From Amborella trichopoda (lineage: Eukaryota > Streptophyta > Magnoliopsida > Amborellales > Amborellaceae): a DNA stretch of 64,000 bases. The notes beneath the pieces were generated by a model. That model did no database searches, was not told the DNA's origin, and saw nothing but the letters and a program-made list of their open reading frames with translations. The stretch covers positions 687,121 through 751,120 of the forward strand of contig NW_006499644.1 of assembly GCF_000471905.2 (NCBI RefSeq), given 5' to 3'. Each line of letters starts with the position of its first letter. Position 1 is the first letter of the stretch. Both the position numbers and the translations under genes were made by a program. Shown here one piece after another: positions 45,945-57,871 of this stretch.

Positions 45945-47163
45945 ACTTCTTTAGGTATCGTCTGTTGATAGGGGACCTTGCCTCCTCTCCTTCAGGATGT
46001 GCCAATATGTAGGCCCCATTGGGTGAGACCTTTTTTACTATAAAGGGACCTTCCCACTTAGGCTCAAACTTCCCTTTGCGCTCGCCATGCATGACAATAG
46101 GCCTCCACGGGTAAATGAGTGGATCTTGACAGACGTGTCAAAAGCCCTCTTCATTCTCCCTTAGTTGAGTTCAAGGTTCTACTGAGCCTCTAGCCTCTTT
46201 CTGTCGAGTTCATCCAATTCGTGATATTGGAGCTTGAGTATCTCATCTTCGGTTATTCCTTGGTGAATAGCGACTCGTAATGAAGGGATTTATATTTCGA
46301 TAGGTAAAACTGCTTCACCCTCATAGACCAGAGAATAAGGAGTGGAATTGGTAGCATTTCGTGTAGTAGTACGATAAGCCCACAGTGCTTCGGGAAGAAT
46401 CTCATGCCATTTCTTCCTTGTTTTTTATATTGACTTTCGTAAGAAATTGCACAGAGTCTTATTGAAAACCTCAGCTAATCCATTAGCCCGAGGGTGGTAC
46501 ATAGTCGAGTACCTCCATTCGAAACTGAATTGGTTAACTAAGCGATCAATGTGATGACTCCTAAATTGAGGGCCATTGTCAGATATGATCCGGTCAGGCA
46601 TTCTGAAGCGATATACGATATGATGTCGAACAAAGTAGGCTACCGCTATCCCAAGAACCTGCTTAAGGGGGACCGCTTCAGCCCTTAGAGAAGTAATTTG
46701 CTGCAGCTAAGATAAAAACATGGTCAATTGCAGAAGCGGGGTCAATAGGCCCTATGATGTCGATACCCCATCGTGAGAAGGGCGATGATGCAACCGTTGA
46801 GTGTAAGGGCTCTGGAGGATGGTGAACCAAGCTGGAATGTATTTGGCATACTTTGCACTTTTTAGCATAGATTAAGGAATCGGTTATCATGGAAGGCAAA
46901 TAGTATCCCAACCTGCGTATTCGTTCATAGAGCTTGGGACCAGACTGGTGTAGTCCACAGATCCCTGAGTGGACTTCTTCTAACACCTTACTTGATCCTT
47001 GGATATCGACGCATCTAAGAAGAATGTCGTCAAATGACCATCTAAAGAGAGCATCTCCTTCGAGGAGGGTATACTTGGTGGACATTCGATGTAGGCTATT
47101 GCATTCGGCATATCTTCCAGGAGCCTTCCATGTTTTAGGAAACTGGTGATGGGCTCTCTTCAA
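45945..47163 (-). pseudogene. Tat integrase (element D)
   Basis: The minus strand shows the HHCC zinc-binding segment (VHSGICGLHQSGPKLYERI ... AKKCKVCQIHS), then the catalytic-core entry FSRWGIDIIGPIDPAS near 46760, and later core and C-terminal words (LWAYRTTT-type near 46370, a WEGP-type segment near 46040), ending at RRYLKKY-type sequence near 45945. The enzyme inserts element cDNA into the genome. It is closely related to 57872-59045. It is a broken fossil. Confidence 0.88.
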
Positions 47164-47379
47164 TCTTCTACCTACTCAATTTATGCGCACATTAGGTCAA
47201 AGAATTTTGGTCCCTGATTTTGACCCTTAGCTCTTTGACTATGTGCTATTACTTTTTCAGTTTTGATTACTTCTTTGGCTGATAAAAGTGCTCCAAATGG
47301 ATAAGGGGGACACTCAGGGAAGATATTTCTCTTGTCATCAGCATCGACCTAGGGTTCTTAGTTCGATGTTTCTTCATTC

Positions 47380-48023
47380 TACCACCCAAACAAGCGTGGG
47401 CCCTGATGAGGACAACTAATTGTAGCGTCAAGCTTTGCAAGTGCATCGGCCTGCGAATTTAGCCTCCTGGGAATGTGACTCGGGGATACGTCTTCAAACT
47501 GGGTGATATACGATTTTTCAGTATCGTGATAAGTCCTGATAGTGTCTTTTCTCACATCATAGATCCCTTTGAGTTGCTAGATAACCAACTCAGAGTCGCC
47601 ATAGGTCTTAAGCTACTCCAAGTCGAGATCGAAGGCTATCTCGAGTCCGATTATAAGGGCCTGATATTCTGCCTCATTATGAGAACCGGTTTGAGCAAGA
47701 GAGAAAGAAAGTGGTAATACTCCTCCTTTCGGAGTCAAGAATACTACTCTAGCACCTCCTCGATCTGATTGGAAAGCTCCATCGAAGTATAATTCCCATG
47801 CATGAACAAGGTTAGCACAAAATACTTCTTCATCAGGGAGGTCGCTTAATAAAGGTGATTCTATCGGTATGGGGTGTGCCGTGAGAAAATGAGCCAAACC
47901 CATGATGGCCTTCTTTAGGACATACATGATATCGAACTCCATCTGCAATAATGGCCGCTTAGTAAGGCGTCCTAATAAGCACGGGCATGTCATGAGAAAC
48001 TTTACAGGGTCAACTTTTGACAT
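47380..48023 (-). pseudogene. Archaeal-type RNase H (aRH) of element D
   Basis: The minus strand has LYFDGAFQSDRGGARVVF and SHNEAEYQALIIGLEIA, and near 47440 a segment like NSQADALAKLDA. These are hallmarks of the second RNase H domain found after the retroviral-type RNase H in Tat/Ogre polyproteins. The connection part (KRPLLQMEFDIMYV) precedes it. It is a broken fossil. Confidence 0.88.
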
Positions 48024-48059
48024 AAGTTTTACTTAATGACCAAGCAAGTAATGGCGAAG

Positions 48060-48458
48060 CTACTATACTGCGAAGATTAGGGCTAGACACATCTTTTCTA
48101 TCGGGGGATAATTCTTCTTGACCTTTTACATCCTGCGACTGAGGTAATATAACCCAATCTCTTTTCCTTCTTCATTGTTTTGTGCCTACAATGCTCCGAG
48201 TGACTCATCTAAGGCAGTCACGTATAGAATGAGGGGCTTTCCCAATACTGGTGTAGAGAGTACTGTAGGGTTGAGTAAATAATGTTTGATGTCATCAAGG
48301 GCTGCATGACACGCTTCATCCCAGATGAATGGTGTATCTTTCTTTAGCAGGTGTGTAAAGGGTTTACAATGACTTGAGAGGTTCGAGATGAATCTGCGAA
48401 TGTATGCCAATTGACCTTGGAGGGAGCACAGTTCTCGAAGTAAAGTCAGTGATGGCAT
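48060..48458 (-). pseudogene. RT thumb and RNase H start (element D)
   Basis: Minus-strand words LQGQLAYIRRFISNLSSHC, PFIWDEACHAALDDIKHYL and PVLGKPLILYVTALDESLGA are the connection and RNase H entry of Ty3/gypsy pol. Confidence 0.85.
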
Positions 48459-49231
48459 TTCTTGGATTGCCTTGTTCTTGACTGGCTCAACTTCAAGCCC
48501 TCAATGTCTGACGATGAACCCCAATACTTTTCTTGAATGCACGCCAAAAGCACGTTTCAGCGGGTTCATTTTTGGCTGAGGGAGATGCAAGTGTTTGGAC
48601 ACCTTTTCAAGATCTCTCATATAAGCATCCTTATCTTTACCAATTCATCCACATAACACTCCACCTCTTTGTGCATCATGTCTCAGAAAATGGTTATCAT
48701 TGCTCTCTGGTATGTGGCGTTGACATTCTTTAATCTGAAAGGCATCATTGTTTAACAGAAGACCCCTTTCAGAGTTAAGAATGGTTTGGCCTCTTCGTCC
48801 TCAGGCGCCATCCATATCGGATTATACCCGGAGTATCCATCCATGAAGGAAAAGATTTGACAATGAGCAGTGGCGTCGATGAGCATCTCAGTAAATGGCA
48901 ATGGGAAGTCATCCTTGGGACAAGCGGTATTCAGATTGCAGAAGTCAATACATACCCTTATTTGACCATTCTTCTTCTTGATCGGAATGACATTTGCTAG
49001 CCATTTCGGATACTTGACTTCACAGATGAAACCTTCTTGTCTAAGTTTAGTTAACTCGACATCTATCCGCATTTCAAGATCAGGCCTGAACCTTCTTAAT
49101 TTCTGTTTGACAGGTTTGACAGTCGGATCAATGCCAAAATCGTGAACGGTGACTTGAGGGTCTAAACCTGGCATCTCATGGTAATGCCAAGAAAAGACGT
49201 CCCGGTTCGTTTTCAAGAAGGCATTGAACAC
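48459..49231 (-). pseudogene. Tat reverse transcriptase (element D)
   Basis: Minus-strand motifs in order: FSWHYHEMPGLDPQVTVH, PVKQKLRRFRPDLEMRI, EVKYPKWLANVIPIKKKNGQ, RVCIDFCNLNTACPKDDFPL, FSFMDGYSGYNPIWMAPEDE. This is the classic fingers/palm series of Tat RT. Downstream are the palm YVD-containing region and the post-palm sequence (48500-48700). RT copies element RNA into DNA in cytoplasmic particles. It is broken. Confidence 0.92.
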
Positions 49232-50192
49232 CTCTTCTCGTCTAGAGGCATTCTTGTTAAAATGAAGGTAGGTCTAGGGTCCGCTTCATCTTCAGGATTT
49301 ATTTCTTCGAGTTCGTCAACACTGGCCTGACCACCTTCTTCCTATTCTTCAGGAGCCTCTTGCAACTCTTCATCGTTGTTTTCAGGGAACTTTTGATTGA
49401 ACTCAAATGCAGAGACCCATGATCCTAACATCTCTGCCTTCGATAGAGGCCCAGAGTTGATTATAATTTTTGCTTCTTTCCCAGTTTGAGGAAGGGAAGG
49501 GTCTTCCATAAACATGGATGGTTTCTAGTACTGTAGGAGTTCATCTTAGAGATCGCAAGGAATTTGTGATTCAATGATTGTAGTGCAAGAAGTATGCCAA
49601 TGCGAATCACTCGGCCTTTGAGCAGCTATCTGTAATGTTTGGTTCACATGGGTTGGTGTTTCACAGACTTGTATCATGTAGCAAGTTTCCTGAGAGTAGA
49701 AACTTTGCCCCTCGACTATCTTCATCTCTATTCGAAGTCGAGCTCAGGGGCCATTGGGGCTTCTTTGGCTTGGACTTCTTACGCTTCTTTGATGAAGGGG
49801 GCTTTCCCTTGATTTTAGTTGCCAGGGCATTGGCAATTGTTAAGAATCCTGCTGCCTATGCCAGGGTCTTCCTCAATCGCTTCGTTGTGTCCTACTTATA
49901 TTGATTCCTTCGAATTCTCGATTGAGAGCCTTGAAGTCTAGGCACATCAAGGTCGTACCTGAAGAAGACATAGGAGAAAGAGAATGAGAAGCAAGAGAAG
50001 AAGGAGGAGTAGGGTTAGAAGGTGGGGGACTTTTAAGGTCATTCCCCTCATCAGACCAATCTACGCAGCTTTCTACATCATCACCAGAGTTGGACGGGTG
50101 TAGGGGATCTTTTAAGTCTTTCCCTTGCTTTGACCATTGGGGAGTGCTTTTAACGTCGTCACCCTCATTGGACATTTTATGAGTGAAAGATG
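49232..50192 (-). other. Gag-RT linker of element D
   Basis: Acidic minus-strand linker (EEE/DELEE-type words near 49290-49400) and a Ser/Pro-rich piece with LMCLDFKALNREFEG near 49920. A clear protease like that of element F is not recognised here. Confidence 0.5.
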
Positions 50193-52977
50193 TCATAAGG
50201 ACGTCTTCTTGATAGGATGAAGAAGGAAAAAAGATTGAATGGGGGATGAAGTCCAGCAAAGTTGGAAACGGAGGAAGGGGCCTGAGAAATTCCTATTGAA
50301 CTGTGGGTTGAGCGGTTTTGTTTCATCGGTGAGCAGCCCTTGGTGCCTGTCTCTTTTTAATTTTTTGAAGTGATGTCTGATTCGTCTCACTGGGATGGCT
50401 AACCGCTCTATCTTGGCAAACCACATCTCATCTTAAGGACTTGAGTCTGCTTCGGCCATGGTAGAGCATCCATGACTGGGAAGTCGGCGGTTCTCTAGAG
50501 TCTGGGTCATTGATCAGAAGGTCCAGCCTTGTGAGATGTTCTTACGCCGATGAGGAAGTGATTTGGGGATCACTTACGGGGAGGATGTAAAAGTTTTTAC
50601 ACTCCCACATCTTCTCTACGAATATATCAAGAAACGTCATGCATTCTGACTAATAATGACCTCTTATCTGATTGAATGGGCACCAATGATCTTCAACCCC
50701 CTTGGCAAGGTGGCAGGGTTACCTTGCCTACTTTAGTGTGATTATGCCTTCCTGAAGAATTATAATGAAGAGGGCGTAGAGGATACCCAGCATTTCGTGC
50801 TCCTCTTGAATGATTACGGCATGGGAGGCCTCAGTTGCCCCAAAGGCCTTCTTGAAATCTTCACGCTTTATCTGACCTTTCAGAAGCAGGACCTCAATGA
50901 TGTTCTTCATTGTGTAGCAGTCATCTGTGGGATGGTTGATCCTCCGATAGTACGCACAATAATTTGCTTGAGTGTCAAGGCCAGATTGCTCAGGGAACCT
51001 GGTTTCCGGAAGCTGGATCATATTTTGCTCCAATAATAACTGAAACAGTGCAGGGACCCATTCCTTCTCGAAGGAATAGACCTTATTCCTACGCCTAGTG
51101 AAATAATTACTCCGATCAAAGTTGGCTGGTGGAGGAACCCAATTGTACGACTATTGCTACTTGCCAGCCTGGGGTGTTATGCTTACCTCTTTAGAGAGGT
51201 CCAAAGTTTAAGAGGGAGCCTTCTTTGAATCAGTGAGCATAATAGCAGCACTAATTACCCCTTTCTGTTGTCTGCCCCGTGTGTTATTCCGAAAGCCACC
51301 ATTACCCCTATTGTTCGTTGAACTTGTAGATGGTTGTCGTGAGCCACCATGTTGGCGTGACAAATTTTCTATGTGAACTAATTTAGAGATCAACTCTGAC
51401 ATGGAGGTCAGATTAGAGGCCTCGACATGTAAAGCGATTTCAGGTCGCATGTTCCTCACAATGGTTTTGACTGCTTCCTTCTCAGGCATAAGATTAGGAT
51501 TGCGGGAAGCCAAGTTTCTCCATCTTGATATGAATTGATCTATGGGCTCATCAGGGTCTTGAGTTAAGGTGAGAAGCTCGATGGTTTGAACTTCTCTCTC
51601 GACCTTATAGAAGCGTTGATGGAACAGTTTCTCCATCTCCTCCCATGTATGTATCGAGTTTGGAGGAAGTCGAGCATACCATTGGAATGCTGGGCCATCA
51701 AAGGTCTCAACGAACTGGCAGAGAAGAAGTCTCCTGTCAGCTACTGTTTTCCAACATACTGTCGAGAAGTGGGCGATATACGAGTTTGGGGAGGTGGTTC
51801 CGTTGAATAGAGGAAACTTCCCTTTCTTATAGTCTGAGGGGAACGGTACCTGATCAATATAGGAAGGATATGGTCTTTGATAAGGTGTCGCATCCCGTAT
51901 GCCTGAAATTTATCTGTTCTTTAGGCTATGGGTGACCATAGCATCAATATCTGATTGAGAAACCGAATGAAGGACAAAATTGTCCTGTTAGGTAGATGGA
52001 GAAGGCTGCCATGGAGGTACACCATCAGAGTGATGGGAATTAGCCTCATGGTTATCCGACTGGCATGCAGTGTCAATACGATTGATCTTCTCCATCATCA
52101 CGTGCACCATATCCACAAACTTGTTCGTGCGATCCTCTTGACCGTTTCTCTAGGGAGGTCAACGTTAGTGGCAGCTGAAGGTCGCGAGCTTGACGGGTCA
52201 TACATGTTAAGTCACAGTAAGGGGTCAGCATCCCCTGACTGAACTCGACTTGGGGAGCAGGGTCGACTCATGAGGAGGCCTGAGTCGAGGACGAGGGGAC
52301 GTCTGAGATGGCGATGCGTGTGCGCCCCTTGACGAAGGATTACGAGAGACCTGAGGGTCAACCCGAGTACGTGCAAGTGATCTAGCCTTGAGAGGCTGAG
52401 AACTACGAGCAGGTGTCTGTATGAAAACAGGTGCAGGCCTGCCCCTTACAGGGTGCGCTTGTGTGTGCATAGAAGGAGGACGAGAAGGTCGTCTCCTATG
52501 TACTTGGGTTGGAGCAATAACGGCGTTGCCCCAAGCAGTGAGATGCACATGAGTGACATGAGCAAGATCTGGCTCAGAAAGGTTCGATCTTGAACACGGT
52601 CTCGAGGCAACAGAAGGGTTGCCCCGAAGTGTGACTCGAGTGGGTGATCCATGAGCCTTGTGGTGTGTGTGAGGGGTGAAAACCATGGGGTTTCCACCTC
52701 GATGTGTTGAGCCTCTCGGGATAGAGACCAATGGTGTAGGAATGTGGGGGGTAGCCTTATGGCGACCCATAGGAGCAATGATAACTTGCTTCCCTTTTGC
52801 AGAAAGGGATTGGGCAGCCTTTTGGCATATTTTAGGAACTCGACCGGCAAGTGACTTGCAGGTGGCTGGGTGCATGCTATCTGGGGCAACATAAGTGCCG
52901 CCCATGCAAGGTGCCTTGGTGGAGTTTCCACCAGAGCGAAGAGATGGGGAGTGAGGAACCTTCAAGTCCCTCCTCAC
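50193..52977 (-). pseudogene. Tat gag (element D)
   Basis: The minus-strand basic N-terminal part (52225-52977: Arg/Pro/His/Ser-rich, KGKQVIIAPMGRHKATPH, also present in element B near 33170) is followed by the capsid core near 51208-51640 (EKLFHQRFYKVEREVQT, LTLTQDPDEPIDQFISRW, PEIALHVEASNLTSMSEL) and a zinc-knuckle-like YCAYYRRINHPTDDC near 50950. Colinear with gag of element B, which supports one family. It is broken. Confidence 0.87.
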
Positions 52978-53210
52978 ACAGGTCCAGGTTAAGACCTAGG
53001 AGCTAGACAAGGGGTCTTTGTTCAAGAGGATGGTCGGGAACGAAGTCGAAGGACCTTGTTCCCTAGGGACACTCTTGAATAAGGGGATAAGAAAATCCTC
53101 GATCCGGATAAATGGGTTACAGAACCCAGCAGCCATAAGTGAATGTGAAAAGAGAATGAAAGCAGATAAAGAAGAAACTAGCCAAGAACGATCCGACTAA
53201 GGGATAGTAA

Positions 53211-53230
53211 GTACTGAGTGGAGTCGCCAA
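53211..53230 (-). promoter_or_regulatory. Primer binding site of element D
   Basis: Minus strand TTGGCGACTCCACTCAGTAC begins two bases after the LTR end CCTAACTA. TGGCGACTCCACT is the site type I associate with Tat/Ogre elements (tRNA-Arg). Confidence 0.8.
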
Positions 53231-53232
53231 GC

Positions 53233-53715
53233 TAGTTAGGTGCCTCAATCTCACCCTCCGGATCCCCAAAGGATCAGGCGGCACACATCTCAGGTTTCGG
53301 GAGAGACCTAGGAAGTTTGTGAGATTGCTCTCTCGGGAACGTCGTTCAAAAATGGGGGCAGGTGTTACCAACCGATGAGAGAGGAATTTAAACGTGGGTT
53401 CAGGACTTAGTCGACCTGACTCACGTGGGTGCCCTCTTAGATCACGAAGATAGCCCCCCAGTGATGAAACTGGTTCGGAATTGCTCCCTTGGCTCATATT
53501 CTTCTTATTTTCTGCTTTCTTGCAATCACACACATATATGGAAAAGGTTATCGGACAGGTGGGTCAGGCCTCACCTTTTCCTCTTTGATGAACATACGCA
53601 AGCATGCGTATTCAAAAAGAAGAAAGAAAGATCGGGGGAGAGAAGAATTCGACCAAGCGAGAAGATCAGAGCAGTGACTAGGCTAGTCGATATTTGCAAT
53701 AATTTCTAGTAACAA
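53233..53715 (-). repeat. 5' LTR of element D
   Basis: On the minus strand it ends GAGGCACCTAACTA next to the primer site and probably begins TGTTACTAG at 53715. Only its last ~200 bp resemble the B-type LTR (GAGAGAGCAATCTC, ATCTAAGAGGGC.CCCACGTG). The upstream boundary is approximate. Confidence 0.6.
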
Positions 53716-54063
53716 TCCCATGAGCCGGTCTCAATTACGGAGCCCGTTTCGCCACCACGTTACACCAATCATCCACCAGCCTAGTCACTGCTCTGATCTT
53801 CTCGCTTGGTAAAATTCTTCTCTCCCCCCCCCCCATCTGTCTTCATTCTTTTTTAATACGCATGCATCAAAGAGGAAAAGGGTGAGGCATGACCCACCTG
53901 TCGCATAACCTTTGCCATATATGTGTGTGATTGCAGGAAAGTAGAAAATAAGAAGAATACGTGCCAAGGGAGGCGATTTCGAACAAGTTTCATCACTAGG
54001 GGGCTTTCTTCATGATCTAAGAGGGTGCCCACTCGAGTCAGCCCGAGTAAGTCCCGAACCCAC
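53394..54063. repeat. Head-to-head LTR inverted repeat
   Basis: 53394-53684 and 53778-54063 are reverse complements over about 290 bp at very roughly 90% identity, with a 93-bp spacer. Arm two is a plus-orientation piece of the D-type LTR. Similarity ends at about 54063, where a Tat 3' block begins. A third piece of this LTR lies at 59056-59278. Confidence 0.9.
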
Positions 54064-54230
54064 CTTTACTCACGATGGCCTTCCAGGTTTTCACCATACC
54101 CAGTTTTTATTCATGGAACTCTTTTACTCATGGTTTCGTGACCATGCCCGTCAGTCAATTTTTTACACATAGTATGCCCTTTTTCAGGTATACACCAATG
54201 TCCGTTATTCCTTTATTTTTTTGTGATGAC
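54064..54230. other. Tat 3' noncoding block
   Basis: Counterpart of 60640-60830 and 24750-24900 (GGTTTTCACCAT.CCCAG, AGGTATACACCA). Confidence 0.65.
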
Positions 54231-55395
54231 ATATTTAAGGTCATAACTCCGGGACCTGTGCGAAATAGTTTAACGTCATGCAGCCTAGACATGCACTATG
54301 GTTTAAGGTCATACAGCTGGACCGTACTGGTGATGGATGCCAGTCTATGAATGCCATGGAGTGAGCATGATGGTGGTTTGGCTCACTTGGGGAGATGGCT
54401 CGAGGCTTCTTATGAGAGATGGATGATGTATGAAATATAAGTGGATGATGGTGACCCACTAACTTACAATGAGTATGGATGGCATAATGGTTCACAGTTT
54501 TGTGAGCATGAGTGGGACCCACTGGGGAATGATGTAGGATGATGAAAGGAATGAACTTACTGAGGAGGTAACGAAGGTGGTGCCGCACACTAACGTGTAG
54601 GTTAGAGAAGGCGGGCGTGAAAGTGCACGAGGCGTGTGCGCGTATGTGGTGGCGAGTTTATGGTCATGCCTCTGAGACCTCCATAGAGCAGTTTATCATC
54701 ATGCGGCCAGGACGTGCACTATGGTTTAAGGCCATATAGCTAGACCATGGCTATGTAGTTGACAGTCGTACAACTTGGACCATGCAGTTTAAGGTCGTAC
54801 AATTAGACCTCCATTACAGTATAAGGTCCCATAGTTCGGACCATTGTGCTGAGCCTTTTATCGTCATGCTGCTAGGACATGTACTATGGTTTAAGGTCAT
54901 ATAGCTGGACCATGGTTATGTAGTTTAAAGTCATACAACTAGGACCATGCAGTATAAGGATGCGCAACTAGACCTCAGCTATAGTTTAAAGTCATATAGT
55001 TCGGACCATGGTGCTGAGCAGTTTAGGGTCATACAGTATGGACTGAGGCTAAGCAGTTTAGGGTCATGCAGTATGGACCATGGCTTAGCAGTTTAGGGTC
55101 ATGCAGTATGTATCGTGGCTAAGTAGTTTAGGGTCATGCAGTATGGATTGAGGCTGAGCAGTTTTGGGTCATGCAGTATGGACCGCGGTTGAGCAATTTA
55201 GGGTCATGCAGTATGGATCGAGCAGTTTAGGGTCGTGCAACTAGACCATGACTAAGCAGTTTAAGGTCATGCAGTATGGACTGCGGCTGAGCAGTTTAGT
55301 GTCATGCAATATGGACCGTGGCTGAGAAGTTTAGTGTCATGCAGTATGGACTGAGCAATTTAGGGTCATGCAACTAGACCATTGTGTAGGTTACC
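54231..55395 (-). repeat. TTTAGGGTCATGCAGTATGGACC array (35-bp core unit)
   Basis: From 54231 to 55000 units are degenerate (TTTAAGGTCATACAGCTGG). From about 55000 they become regular 35-bp GCAGTTTAGGGTCATGCAG + TATGGACCGAGGCTGA copies, roughly ten. This regular part is a late amplification of the older degenerate unit. Confidence 0.92.
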
Positions 55396-55835
55396 ATGTA
55401 GGTGGAGCATCATAGGGAATAAGTCTATGGATGGTAATCTGACTCCCTGGGGATAAAATGGCTAAGACTATTCCCAAACTGAGGGCTCAGATGGAAATGG
55501 TGGTCTTGGTGAAGGATGATCAGCAGCAGTGGACCTCGTAGTGGTTTTAAAGGAGATAAGTTTACTCTCTGGGTGAAATATGAGTCTCTATAACAGGTAA
55601 CGCGACTCCTTAGGGGTAAGGTAGCTTAGTGTAAAGCGGACCCACTAGTAATTGGGGAAGTAAGAATGACTAACTTCACTGGGAATAATGGGCCGTAGTA
55701 TAGGTGTGACTCCTAGCTGGAGATGGGAAGTCACAATTTAGCTGCAACGGCCTGGGTGCAAGTCCACTATGGATGACATATCTGGGCTTGGGTACAACTC
55801 CACTAGAGATAGTGGTAGGGAATTCACTGCTTGAA
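55396..55835. repeat. ACTCC(N)TGGGGATAA degenerate array
   Basis: Words such as CTGACTCCCTGGGGATAAAA and CGACTCCTTAGGGGTAAGG, as at 25690-26174. Confidence 0.75.
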
Positions 55836-55859
55836 ATACGGTCGGTGCCATGCGTAGCA

Positions 55860-56150
55860 CTGATGGTTGATTTCGAATATTCAACCGGCACTTAATTCAC
55901 ACAACACAACCTACACTATTTAGCTGATGTTGAGAATGAACCGTGGTATTATCTGAAGACAACCGATGCTGGGGTCGTTTTCGAGACACACCCGACGCTA
56001 TGTCAACTGGTGCTAACGTTGTATTTGGAAACACACCTGGCGCTAAATCAACCAGCGCTAGGGTTGTTTGGAAATTAACCCGGCGTTGCGTCAATCGGCA
56101 TTAGGGTCGTCTTGAAATTTCCACCCGACTCTAAGTCAATCGACATTGTG
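55860..56150. repeat. AACCGGCGCTA-type degenerate repeats
   Basis: About eight variants of (C/T)AACCGGCGCTA(A/G)G-like words (ACCCGACGCTATGTCAAC, ACCTGGCGCTAAATCAACC) spaced 25-50 bp. Counterpart of 62400-62740. Confidence 0.8.
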
Positions 56151-56267
56151 GATGAGAGTTACCTCAGGCCTCAGGTCGAGGCCCGACCCGACTTGTCGTT
56201 GCTTGGCTTCCCTTGGATGAAACTAGAATTTCGAGTTTGTGAGGGGCATTTGAGGGTAGCGCAGTCC

Positions 56268-56273
56268 ATATAA
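56268..56273 (+). promoter_or_regulatory. Antisense TATA-like box, copy K
   Basis: ATATAA in GCAGTCCATATAACTGCG, after GTGAGGGGCATTTGAGGG and before AGGGTAAAAACTTAAGC. The layout is the same as the copies at 26973 and 62842. It points against the integrase at 57872-59045. Confidence 0.5.
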
Positions 56274-56279
56274 CTGCGT

Positions 56280-57269
56280 AAAATCTTGTTTTCTCTTATG
56301 TTTCACCGAGGGTAAAAACTTAAGCAACAATTTTCTTTAACCGTGAGGAAAGAGTCTGCCCGGTTGAAGTTTCGGCGAGCAGTAAGACTTCAGCATGAGT
56401 TTTGCAGGGAAGATTCTTCGGTAAACAACAGGATTCCGACAAGGGTCCTGCAGAGAAAACCTTCGAGGTGTGGCTTTTACCAGAATTGGCAAAGTGATAG
56501 AGACGGTAGTAGGGAGAGGAGAATCCTCCGAGAAGTTTTTCTGTGAAAGAGAGGAAATTCTGTTTCGTCTCCGGTTTGGAGTTTTAGGGGTTTCTCGATG
56601 ATTGTGGACTTTTTTTGGCAATGCTCGTGGTGTTGCAGAAGTTTTCGGGAACTTAGGGGAAGTTTGCAAGAGTTTTCCAGTGAGGTTCTGGTGTCACTCA
56701 AGCCATAAACACAAGCGGAAAATTTCTTTAGTGGGTTTTCGGTTGTATAGGAAAAGTTCCAGCGGGAGACGAACGGTCACAGAAGGTGGGTCGTACGATT
56801 GTAGGAGGTGAACCATCGTGGGGAAGGCATACGATTGGTGACGATTTTTCCTTCGTCTTTGGAAATCGTGTGACCATTAAGGAGATGTGAAAACTTCAAG
56901 TTTTGAAAAACGAGGAGTCTCGAGAGGCGAACAATCGCGACAGAGCCAGTGCTAACAAAAGTGCAACTGACACTAAGGCAACCGATGCTAAGGATTTGGA
57001 GTGCTGACACAACCGATGCTGAACCTCAAGAAAGGCAACTGGTGCTAAGGGCTAGGAGCACAACCAGCACTGGCTTTTGGATAACACAATCGGTGCTGGC
57101 TTCAGCCGGCGCTCATCAGCACATGTGGCTTCTCACGATGCGATGAAAGACTCTCGCGTATGGCGGGAAGTCACTTGCGGGGTTTGCCGCTCTCGATGAT
57201 GAGCTACATATGGCGATGTTCATGGGATGGCAAAAAGTGGTGAAGGATGGGGCGTGGCTTGTGTTACAT
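56280..57269 (+). other. Leader-like block, copy K
   Basis: Matches 44435-45230 and 62880-63420. 56940-57120 holds more AACCGGTGCTA-type words. Short plus frames are not convincing. Confidence 0.5.
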
Positions 57270-57871
57270 GTTGGAAGCCAAATCCTCTAGGACAAAAGTG
57301 AGGTCCATGTTGTTTTGTGCAAGGGCATCCACTGTGAATAGGGAATGCTTCTCGTCATAGACCAGCTCCTTGCCAGGGCAGCCCCTCTTGTGTGTTTGAT
57401 ACACTCGTCGAATGGATCCTATCACGTATGTTCGACATACACATAAGATGAGGTATATGGCTAGTATGTTTGACATACATGTCGGATGGACTGAGGCTAA
57501 CTTCTTAGAGTGCCTTTGCTTTGTCGTATGACCTGCAACCATCCTCTTACTCATCAGATGAATTAAAGCTAACTCTCGAAGTGGTTTCGCTTCTTCTTCA
57601 TTAGAAGGGCCTTCTTCATGAGAAGGGCCTCCTTTCATGGGACAAGTATTTGTTTTGGCCTGTAACTGTCCTCTTACTCTCAGATGCAAGAGAAAGAGTA
57701 CAAGTTTTGGCTTGTAACCGTCCACTTTTCCTCAGACACAAGAGACTTGTAACCTCCCTAGTAATGATTTCTGATAAGTCATTTTTACTGCCAAAAAAAA
57801 AAAAGTTAGCATTTTGTTTGGACTATCTTGCTTGTTTTCGCATTGAGTCCCTTTCTTTTGAATACACATCA
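57270..57871 (-). other. Post-integrase block, copy K
   Basis: The minus strand carries FVLEDLASNM (near 57275-57310) and KELVYDEKHSLF, the same peptide block as in G, D and B, plus the AAGGCCCTTCTCATGAAGAAG repeats. It directly follows the integrase end. Confidence 0.6.

Larger units (their letters stand above)
44435..53715 (-). mobile_element. Tat-lineage element D (minus), most complete coding copy
   Basis: LTR 53233-53715, primer site 53211-53230, gag 50193-52977, RT, RNase H, aRNase H and integrase between 49231 and 45945, then the post-pol and leader-like blocks to 44435. No second LTR is seen. The order gag-(PR)-RT-RH-aRH-INT with a second archaeal-type RNase H is diagnostic of Tat/Ogre. 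It is broken in many places. Confidence 0.85.

Noticed and set aside
57264-57725. 153-codon minus frame as a complete host gene
   Set aside because: It is the post-integrase block of a Tat copy. Only its last third is conserved with other copies.
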